From contig CALKYL010000321.1 in the NCBI GenBank assembly GCA_938003515.1, positions 1 through 7,470 of the forward strand: a stretch of 7,470 nt of DNA. The letters are read 5' to 3'. Position numbers and translations under genes: made by a program. Source of the stretch: an uncultured bacterium. Its GTDB lineage: Bacteria > Planctomycetota > UBA1135 > UBA2386. This document shows, piece by piece, positions 1-5,646 of the stretch. Each line of letters begins with the position of its first letter. Position 1 is the first letter of the stretch. The notes under the pieces were generated by a model. It made no database searches and was not told the DNA's origin. It saw only the letters and a list, made by a program, of their open reading frames with translations.

Positions 1-37
1 CCACGATCGGGCGCGGCGCCCCCACGACCGGGCGTGG
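1..37. repeat. Short direct repeat overlapping a small hairpin
   Basis: A 13-base unit at 1-13 (CCACGATCGGGCG) recurs at 22-34 with one mismatch (CCACGACCGGGCG), 21 bases apart. The second copy overlaps an inverted repeat, CCACG at 22-26 pairing with CGTGG at 33-37 around a 6-base loop. It could be the 3' end of a terminator for a gene left of the window, but there is no T-tract. It may equally be chance in such GC-rich sequence. Confidence 0.3.
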
Positions 38-204
38 TCCGAGCGCGGAGGTCCGTCGGCCGGCGGCCAGGGGCGCCGACGCGCGAGGCGGTACGGGTCT
101 TGCGGTCGCGGCGCGCATGCCCAGGACAAGAGCCCGATTCGCCCGAAGGCGGCGACCGGCGCCGTGCACGTGCTCCCGTCCGCCGGCCCGGCAGTGCCGG
201 TTCG

Positions 205-228
205 CGGACCGATCTCCGGACCGACCTC
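205..228. repeat. Imperfect 12-bp tandem repeat before the TTG start
   Basis: CGGACCGATCTC (205-216) is followed directly by CGGACCGACCTC (217-228), which differs at one base. It lies just upstream of the putative ribosome binding site at 237-240. It could be a tandem operator for a DNA-binding regulator, possibly the LuxR-type protein encoded immediately downstream, but no family-specific operator consensus was recognised. Confidence 0.35.
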
Positions 229-236
229 CGGCGTCC

Positions 237-240
237 GGAG
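237..240 (+). promoter_or_regulatory. Ribosome binding site deciding the TTG start at 248
   Basis: GGAG at 237-240 lies 7 bases before TTG at 248, good Shine-Dalgarno spacing. The upstream GTG codons in the same frame (164 and 170) have no comparable motif, and residues read between 164 and 247 look non-domain. This favours TTG 248 as the start. Confidence 0.5.
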
Positions 241-247
241 CCCTCGG

Positions 248-1534
248 TTGAACGACGCGCCTGCTGCGGTCACCCTCGGACTCTGGGGCGGTTCCGCGGC
301 GGCACCGGTGCTGCGCGCGCTGGCGGCCGCGATCGAGCCGGCGCCGACGTGGGTGTGCGGCTCCGGTCCCTGGCGCGAGGAGTGGCCGGACTGCACCGTG
401 CACGTCGCCGGCGACCGCACCGCGATGGCGGAACTCGTCGCGGCTGCGGCAGCGACGGACCCGGGGGCCTCGCTGCTGCTCGTCTACTGCGACGACACGG
501 CGGCGGCGGTGCTGGACCTCGGCGAGCATGCGCACGTGCGCTCGATCCGCTGGCCGACCCGGTTCGGCGAACTCGCGCAGGCGGTGCTCGGGTCGGCCGC
601 GCGTCGCAGCGAGCTGGCGACGTTGCGTCGCGAGCGCGAGCGCCTCGACGCGGTGCTTCGGACCCTCTCGGAGCGCGAACGGCAGGTGCTCGAACTGCTC
701 CGGCGCGGAGCACCCAGCAAGGCGGTCGCGCGCGCGATGCACCTCAGCAAACGGACCGTCGACGACCACCGCCGGAGCATGCTCGCCAAGACCGGGCACG
801 ACTCGATCGTCGCGCTGTTGGGCGACCTGTCGCATCGCGAGTTGTTGCGCGAACGCTGGGACCGGCTGACCGCACAGCGGTGGCGACCGGGCGTGCGTCC
901 GTCCGGCGGAGACGGGCCGTCGCTGCCCGGCGACGAACGGACCGACCCGCTCGCCACCGCCGGTCTGCGTCGGTTCGGCTGCACGCTCGTCGACCTGGAA
1001 GACACACCGGAACCGGCGTGCGTCGTGGATCGCGACCTGCGCATCGCGTGGGTCAACGCCGGCTGGATCGAGCGCGGCGGCGGCTCGGCGTTCCTCCGTC
1101 GCTGGGGCATCGGTCGGACCATCGTGGAAGCGTTCCACGGCCCGCTCCGCCACTTCTACATGGAGCGCCTGGCCCGGTGCCAGGTGCGCCAGCAACCGTG
1201 GTACCACCGCTACGAGTGTCCCACGAGCGCGGAGGCGAGGACGTTCCTGCTGACCGTTTCGCCCGGACCGGACGGCATGCTGCTGATGCGCCACACGTGC
1301 GTCGGCACGCGCGCACACGGCAGTCGCGTCGATCGCGAACCGGCACCCGAGACCCGCTACCGCGACTGGCGCGGAGCGGTGCGCCAGTGCGGCAACTGCC
1401 GCCGGGTCGCTCGGCCCGGCGCGAGCGGGTGGGCGCTGGTGCCGGCGTGGATCGACACGATCCCCGAACGCGTCGAACAGACGCTGTGCCCCGACTGCGT
1501 CACCGAGCTCTTCGCCGCCGAACCGAGCGCCTGA
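248..1534 (+). CDS. LuxR-type regulator: degenerate receiver, HTH, PAS, four-cysteine tail
   Basis: A predicted cytoplasmic transcription regulator of 428 residues from TTG 248 (456 if GTG 164 is used). Residues about 5-120 resemble a receiver fold, but the phosphoacceptor strand reads LLLVYCDD and the usual Lys-Pro position reads RWP, so phosphorylation is unlikely. Residues about 140-195 form a LuxR/FixJ-type helix-turn-helix beginning LSERERQVLELL, with KRTVDDHRRSMLAK in the recognition region. Residues about 245-355 look PAS-like (PACVVDRDLRIAWVN). The tail has C381-x2-C384 and C414-x2-C417, matching a Cys-rich end seen on some PAS and response-regulator proteins (C..C.R ... W ... CPxC), perhaps a zinc or redox site. 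Having the DNA-binding domain in the middle is unusual. The next gene starts 87 bases downstream on the same strand. The DNA-binding role is fairly secure; the signal sensed is unknown. Confidence 0.82.
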   Translation: MNDAPAAVTLGLWGGSAAAPVLRALAAAIEPAPTWVCGSGPWREEWPDCTVHVAGDRTAMAELVAAAAATDPGASLLLVYCDDTAAAVLDLGEHAHVRSIRWPTRFGELAQAVLGSAARRSELATLRRERERLDAVLRTLSERERQVLELLRRGAPSKAVARAMHLSKRTVDDHRRSMLAKTGHDSIVALLGDLSHRELLRERWDRLTAQRWRPGVRPSGGDGPSLPGDERTDPLATAGLRRFGCTLVDLEDTPEPACVVDRDLRIAWVNAGWIERGGGSAFLRRWGIGRTIVEAFHGPLRHFYMERLARCQVRQQPWYHRYECPTSAEARTFLLTVSPGPDGMLLMRHTCVGTRAHGSRVDREPAPETRYRDWRGAVRQCGNCRRVARPGASGWALVPAWIDTIPERVEQTLCPDCVTELFAAEPSA

Positions 1535-1621
1535 CTGGGGAATGCCCCGAGGCATGGCCGTGCGATCCGGCACTTGTACGGGTGGTGCGGCTCGCGCGAG
1601 GTTGCCGAAAGCACGCGAGCG

Positions 1622-2278
1622 ATGCACGCCGACAACCGCCCGACTCCCGCGGCACCCGCCCTGGACCCGCCTCGCGCCGGCACTGCCTGCCCGACCCTCG
1701 CCGTCGTCGCCGCGGTCGCCTGGTTGTTCGCCGTCGGCGCCGGCATCACCGAACTCTGGCGTCACGTCAACACGCCGGGCACACCCGGCACGCCGCCGGC
1801 CACCTGGCCCCCGGCGAGCGCGCTGGATCACGACCCCGAACGGCCGACGCTGGTCGTCGTCGTCGATTCGAGGTGTCGCTGCACGCACGCAACGCTGCAC
1901 GAACTCGGCATGCTGCTGGCGAAGTGCCACGGCCGCGTCGCCGTCCACGTGCTGGTCACCGGTGCGCGCGAGGACCCGCACGTGGCAGCGACAGCGGCGC
2001 AGCTGCCCGACGTCCAGGTGCGGACCGACGCCGGCGGCCACGAGGCGCGCCACTTCGGCGCCTTCACGTCCGGGGCAGTGGCTCTCTACTCGGCACAGGG
2101 CCGACGCCTGTTCCACGGCGGCATCACGGGGGGCCGCGGTCACCGGGGTGACAACGCCGGGCGCGACGCGGTGGTCGGCCTTGTGCTCGGCAAGGGTACA
2201 CGCACGCCGTCGGCACCGGTCTTCGGGTGCTCGCTGTGTGATGCCGTCGAACGCCCCCCCGCGGAGCAGTCCCGGTGA
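1622..2278 (+). CDS. RedB-like membrane-anchored thioredoxin-fold protein
   Basis: Encodes 218 residues from ATG 1622; a TTG at 1574 in frame would add 16 residues without domain content. A Pro/Ala-rich N-terminus is followed by one hydrophobic segment (about residues 25-43, core LAVVAAVAWLFAVGAG), probably an anchor placing the rest outside the cytoplasmic membrane. A thioredoxin-like domain follows: a beta strand (TLVVVVD), then C85-R-C87 with a helix (ATLHELGMLL), then FGAFTSGAVALY and a GGIT..RGH..DN.GRDA stretch. I recall this combination from proteins annotated RedB in planctomycetes and myxobacteria; no reaction is firmly established for them. The motif is C-x-C rather than C-x-x-C, and Thr-Ser-Gly stands where thioredoxins carry cis-proline. 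A second pair, C203-x2-C206, sits near the end. The stop overlaps the kinase start (GTGA), implying translational coupling. A role as redox partner or sensor for that kinase is inference. Confidence 0.75.
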   Translation: MHADNRPTPAAPALDPPRAGTACPTLAVVAAVAWLFAVGAGITELWRHVNTPGTPGTPPATWPPASALDHDPERPTLVVVVDSRCRCTHATLHELGMLLAKCHGRVAVHVLVTGAREDPHVAATAAQLPDVQVRTDAGGHEARHFGAFTSGAVALYSAQGRRLFHGGITGGRGHRGDNAGRDAVVGLVLGKGTRTPSAPVFGCSLCDAVERPPAEQSR

Positions 2279-4176
2279 CGAGCACCCCAGCGAAGGTCGA
2301 CTGCCGCTCGGCGGAGATCCTGGCCACCGACCGCCACGTGCTGGCGCGTCGCACCGACCGGCTGTTCGCCGGTCTGATGGTGTTCCAGTACCTCGCCGGC
2401 GTCGCGGCCGCCCACTGGGTGTCTTCGTGGGCCTGGGCCGGCAGCGACACGTCCGACGAGCTGCACCTCTGGGCGGCACGCGTGCTCGGCGCTGCGATCG
2501 CCGGACTGCCCATCGTGCTCGCGCTGCTGATGCCCGGTCACGTGCTCACCCGGCACGTGATCGCGATCGGCCAGGCCCTGACCAGCGCGCTGCTGATCCA
2601 TCTCTGCGGCGGCCGGATCGAGACGCACTTCCACGTCTTCGGCTCGCTGGCCTTCCTGTCGTTCTATCGCGACTGGCGAGTCCTCGTGACGGCGTCGGTC
2701 GTCGTCGCGCTCGATCACTTCGTCCGTGAGGTCACGTGGCCGCAATCGGTCTTCGGGACCCTCGCGACGACGGAGTGGCGCTGGCTCGAACACACGGCCT
2801 GGGTCGTCTTCGAAGACGTCTTCCTGATCCACGCCTGCGTCGTCGGCCAACGCGACATGATCGCCAACGCGAATCGGCGCGCCCGTCTGGAGATCCAGCG
2901 CGACCTCGTCGAGGCGGAGGTCGGCGCGCGCAGCCAGGCGCTCGAGGCCGCGATGCGACAGCGCGAGCGGGCCGAGCAGTTCTCCCAAGCGGTCCTGCAA
3001 TCGACCGGGGACTCGATCATCGTCGTCGGCGACGACGGCTGCGTGCTCAGTGCCAGCCCCTCCACCGTGCGGGCGACGGGCCACGACCTCGTCGGGCACG
3101 GCTCCGCGATGCTGCTGCCCGACCACGCCCGCGCCGCGCACGCCGATCTGGTGTCGTACTACGTCGCCGCCGAAGACGGCGGCGGCCTCGGTTCGCTCAA
3201 GCGACTCGTGCTGCAGCACCGCACGGGCGACCCGGTGCCGGTCGAGATCGTGGTCACGAAGGTCCAGGGAGTCGACCCGCCGACGTTCGTCGCGGTCGTC
3301 CGTGACCTGTCCTCGCGGCTGCAGATGGAACGCGAGCTCGAGGGTGCACGGCGGCTCGAGGCCGTCGGCCAGCTCGCCGCCGGGATCGCACACGAGATCA
3401 ACACGCCGATCCAGTTCGTCGGCGACAACCTCCGCTTCCTGGACACCAGCTTCCAGGAGCTTGCGCCGCTGCTCGCCGGGCTGTCCGAGCGCGTGCGCCG
3501 CAGCGATCCGGCACCCGACCCGATCGTCTCCGCCGTCGCCGGGGTCGACCTCGACTACCTCGTCGCCGAGGTGCCCGCGGCGATCTCGCAGTCCCTGCAC
3601 GGTGTCGAGCGCGTGCGCAAGATCGTGCTCTCGATGAAGGAGTTCTCGCACCCGGGCGTCGAAGGCATGACCAACGTCGACCTCAACCACGCGATCGAAG
3701 CGACGATCGTCGTCGCCACGAACGAGTGGAAATACGTCGCCGAGATGGACGCCCAGCTCGACCCGGACCTGCCGCCGGTGCCGTGCCTGCCCGGCGAGAT
3801 CAACCAGGTCCTCCTGAACCTGATCGTCAACGCCGCCCATGCGATCGCCGACGTCGTCGGCGACGGCGCGAACGGCAAGGGACGCATCACCATCACTACC
3901 CGGGCCATCGACGGCGCCGTCGAGATCCGGATCGCCGACACCGGCACCGGCATCCCGGAACACGCGCGGGACCGGATCTTCGAGCCGTTCTTCACGACGA
4001 AGGAGGTCGGCAAGGGAACCGGGCAAGGCCTCGCGATCGCGCGCAACATCGTCGTGCAGCAGCACGGCGGCTCGATCCGCTTCGAGACCGAGAACGGCGT
4101 CGGCACGACCTTCGTCATCACGCTGCCGCTGGCGCGCGAGGCGGTCGCCGAGGAGATGGCGTGCGACGCCCGCTGA
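2275..4176 (+). CDS. Membrane sensor histidine kinase with PAS domain
   Basis: Encodes 633 residues from GTG 2275; GGAG at 2263-2266 gives 8-base spacing, and the start overlaps the RedB-like stop. Residues about 30-190 hold roughly five to six hydrophobic segments (LFAGLMVFQYLAGVAAA, AAIAGLPIVLALLM and others) with a conserved-looking ETHFHVF motif at 116-122, then FYRDW. A linker likely to be coiled-coil (about 200-245) leads to a PAS domain (about 240-350). The kinase core has an H-box with phosphorylatable H373 in AHEINTP, an N-box with N519 (LNLIVNAAHA), a G1 box with D555 (ADTGTGI), an F-box (RIFEPFFTTKE) and a G2 box (GKGTGQGL, 579-586). About 60-70 residues between H-box and X-region are longer than usual, as in other HEINTP kinases. 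All catalytic motifs are present, so it should be active. Likely targets are the two receivers encoded downstream. The ligand is unknown. Confidence 0.93.
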   Translation: MTSTPAKVDCRSAEILATDRHVLARRTDRLFAGLMVFQYLAGVAAAHWVSSWAWAGSDTSDELHLWAARVLGAAIAGLPIVLALLMPGHVLTRHVIAIGQALTSALLIHLCGGRIETHFHVFGSLAFLSFYRDWRVLVTASVVVALDHFVREVTWPQSVFGTLATTEWRWLEHTAWVVFEDVFLIHACVVGQRDMIANANRRARLEIQRDLVEAEVGARSQALEAAMRQRERAEQFSQAVLQSTGDSIIVVGDDGCVLSASPSTVRATGHDLVGHGSAMLLPDHARAAHADLVSYYVAAEDGGGLGSLKRLVLQHRTGDPVPVEIVVTKVQGVDPPTFVAVVRDLSSRLQMERELEGARRLEAVGQLAAGIAHEINTPIQFVGDNLRFLDTSFQELAPLLAGLSERVRRSDPAPDPIVSAVAGVDLDYLVAEVPAAISQSLHGVERVRKIVLSMKEFSHPGVEGMTNVDLNHAIEATIVVATNEWKYVAEMDAQLDPDLPPVPCLPGEINQVLLNLIVNAAHAIADVVGDGANGKGRITITTRAIDGAVEIRIADTGTGIPEHARDRIFEPFFTTKEVGKGTGQGLAIARNIVVQQHGGSIRFETENGVGTTFVITLPLAREAVAEEMACDAR

Positions 4177-4418
4177 TCGTCGATGCCGCCGCCGCCCGGC
4201 TCGCCGGGCTCGACCCGCGCCGACGGATCCCGCAGGCGCATCGGACCGCCGACCCTGCCAGCGGCAACGAGCGCCTCGCCGGGTCGGCTCGACCCGCCCG
4301 CGCGGCAGGCGTCGACACGTCACTCGCCGGACAGCTCGTGTTCGAAGAAGCGGAGTCGGCGGGCGGCTGCGTGCAGGCCGACCGCTCCGAAGGCAGCGCA
4401 CGAGGAGGGCACCGATGA
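4161..4418 (+). CDS. Candidate small hypothetical protein linking kinase and regulator genes
   Basis: A possible 85-residue gene starting at GTG 4161, inside the last 16 bases of the kinase gene, with AGGAG at 4151-4155 (5-base spacing). Its TGA (4416-4418) overlaps the ATG of the next regulator as ATGA. The translation begins MRRPLIVDAAAARLAGLDP and ends with a stretch containing SLAGQLVFEEAE, then a Gly/Arg-rich tail. My hand count of GC by codon position is about 83/60/80 percent. The dip at position two is coding-like, but position three is lower than in neighbouring genes. No domain was recognised and there is no signal peptide or membrane segment. If real, it couples translation from the kinase to the receiver-HDOD gene. 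The alternative is a 238-base untranslated spacer with a chance frame. Confidence 0.42.
   Translation: MRRPLIVDAAAARLAGLDPRRRIPQAHRTADPASGNERLAGSARPARAAGVDTSLAGQLVFEEAESAGGCVQADRSEGSARGGHR
4402..4408 (+). promoter_or_regulatory. Strong ribosome binding site for the receiver-HDOD gene
   Basis: GAGGAGG at 4402-4408 ends 6 bases before ATG 4415. It fixes this start against the long in-frame upstream extension, which overlaps the kinase gene and is Arg/Ser-rich shadow sequence. Confidence 0.75.
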
Positions 4419-5644
4419 AGCGCATCTTGTTCGTCGACGACGAGGTCAACGTACTGCACGGCCTGCGCCGCATGCTGCACGGCCGCCGCCACGAATGGCA
4501 GACTGCGTTCGTCACGTCGGGAGCGGATGCGCTCGCGCTGATGGACAGCCAGCAGTTCGACGTGGTCGTCACCGACATGCGCATGCCGGGCATGAACGGT
4601 GCGCAGCTGCTCGCCGAGGTCCAGCACCGGCACCCCGCAGCCGTGCGCTTCGTGCTGTCGGGGCAGTCGGACATGGAGACCGCGATGCGCAGCGTGTCGG
4701 TATCGCACCAGTTCCTGTCCAAACCGTGCGACCCCGAGCTGCTGCGCGCCGCGGTCGATCGCTGCTGCCGTCTGCAGGACATGCTGCAGTCACCGCAACT
4801 GCGTGACGTGCTCGGCTCGGTCAGCGAGCTGCCGCCCCTGCCCGATGTCTATCGGCAGCTGACGGCGGCGCTCGGCCGGGAGGACGTCGGGCTCGCCGAG
4901 GTCGCCGACATCGTCGAGCAGGACATCGCGATCGCGACGAAGCTGCTGCAGCTCGTCAACTCGAGCTACTTCGGACTGCGGCGCGTCGTCAGTGACGTGC
5001 GGCAGGCAGCGTCGTTCCTCGGCGTCAACACGATCCGCGACCTCGTGCTCAGCTGCGGCGCCTTCCGGCAGTTCGCGGGGCGCGAACTGCCCGCTGGTCT
5101 GTCGATCGCGGAGGAACAGGACCACGCCATGCAGACCGCGCGACTCGCGCGGACCCTGGTGACCGTCACGGCGGAGCAGGAGTACGCGTTCCTGGCCGGC
5201 ATGATGCACGGCATCGGCAAGCTGGTGTGCGCCACGCACATGCCCGCATCGATGCAGCGCGTGCTCGACTCAGGCGGGGGCTCGACCCGACCGTTCCACG
5301 TCGCGGAGCGAGAGGTGCTCGGCGTCGGCCACGCGGAGATCGGCGCCTACGTGCTGGGCCTCTGGGGACTGCCGTATCCGGTCATCGAGGCCGTCGCCCA
5401 CCAGAACCATCCGTCGCGCTCCGGCAGCACGACGTTCGGGGTGCTCGGCGCGGTCCACGTCGCCTGCGCGCTGGTCGCCGAGGCCGCGGGTCGCCCGCGC
5501 ACGGCGATCGCGCTGGACGAGGGATACCTCGCCGTCGTCGGCGTCGCGCCGCGGCTCGACGAGTGGCGGCAACGCCTGCGTGAACAGGCCGACCCCGACC
5601 GACACACGGACGAGCGGAGACCAGGAGCAGCGAGCAGGAGGTGA
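4415..5644 (+). CDS. Response regulator with receiver and HDOD output domain
   Basis: Encodes 409 residues from ATG 4415, with a strong Shine-Dalgarno sequence. Residues 1-120 are a canonical receiver: acidic D8/D9 (LFVDDE), phosphoacceptor D54 in VVTDMRMPG, a Ser in VLSGQSD and K103 in FLSKPCD. It should accept phosphate, presumably from the kinase encoded upstream. Residues about 135-335 are an HDOD domain: SELPPLPDVYRQL, EQDIAIATKLLQLVNSS, then H237 (DHAMQTARLA) and MMHGIGKLV at about 263-271. HDOD domains are non-catalytic relatives of HD hydrolases that often keep an H-D-I-G stretch; here it is H265-G266, so no phosphohydrolase activity is expected. The C-terminal tail is Arg/Asp-rich and probably disordered. 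A 2-base gap separates it from the next receiver gene, which shares the FLSKPCDPE motif. Protein-protein signalling output is likely; the partner is unknown. Confidence 0.92.
   Translation: MKRILFVDDEVNVLHGLRRMLHGRRHEWQTAFVTSGADALALMDSQQFDVVVTDMRMPGMNGAQLLAEVQHRHPAAVRFVLSGQSDMETAMRSVSVSHQFLSKPCDPELLRAAVDRCCRLQDMLQSPQLRDVLGSVSELPPLPDVYRQLTAALGREDVGLAEVADIVEQDIAIATKLLQLVNSSYFGLRRVVSDVRQAASFLGVNTIRDLVLSCGAFRQFAGRELPAGLSIAEEQDHAMQTARLARTLVTVTAEQEYAFLAGMMHGIGKLVCATHMPASMQRVLDSGGGSTRPFHVAEREVLGVGHAEIGAYVLGLWGLPYPVIEAVAHQNHPSRSGSTTFGVLGAVHVACALVAEAAGRPRTAIALDEGYLAVVGVAPRLDEWRQRLREQADPDRHTDERRPGAASRR
5636..5644 (+). promoter_or_regulatory. Strong ribosome binding site selecting ATG 5647
   Basis: AGGAGGTGA at 5636-5644 is a near-perfect anti-16S complement spanning the stop codon of the preceding gene. 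Its GGAGG core ends 5 bases before ATG 5647. A GTG at 5641 lies within this motif and so is an unlikely start. Confidence 0.75.
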
Positions 5645-5646
5645 GC

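Larger units (their letters stand above)
1..247. other. Upstream region with no convincing gene
   Basis: No reading frame here shows a recognisable domain, a good ribosome binding site and coding-like composition together. The forward frame leading into the first gene can be read back to a GTG at 164, but those 28 residues are Pro/Gly/Ser/Arg-rich with no domain. On the minus strand an ATG at 118 opens a frame running off the left edge, but no Shine-Dalgarno sequence precedes it and its translation is low-complexity. The region probably carries the promoter of the gene at 248; no clear -35/-10 or sigma-54 element could be picked out. Confidence 0.5.

Noticed and set aside
1..118. Minus-strand ATG at 118 opening a frame off the left edge, as a possible divergent gene
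   Set aside because: No Shine-Dalgarno sequence precedes it and about 39 visible residues are low-complexity Pro/Arg/Ala; not enough support.
1542..1555. Hairpin ATGCC/GGCAT just after the first gene as a terminator
   Set aside because: Only a 5-bp stem with a 4-base loop and no T-tract, and the next gene follows on the same strand within 70 bases.
1565..1590. Sigma-54-like promoter (GGCAC ... GC) upstream of the RedB-like gene
   Set aside because: GGCAC is present but the spacing to the -12 element and the TTGC core do not match the consensus.
34..2151. Very long forward reading frame encoding 705 residues
   Set aside because: It is Arg/Pro/Ala-rich low-complexity sequence in the shadow of two genes with clear domains; long stop-free shadows are expected at this GC content.
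2250..2262. C-homopolymer near the end of the RedB-like gene as a frameshift site
   Set aside because: The frame continues normally into a GTGA overlap with a well-placed ribosome binding site, so there is no sign of a frameshift.
2140..4782. Minus-strand reading frame of 880 residues opposite the kinase
   Set aside because: It mirrors the codon register of the kinase and receiver genes and shows no domain, only Asp/Arg/Val-rich antisense composition.
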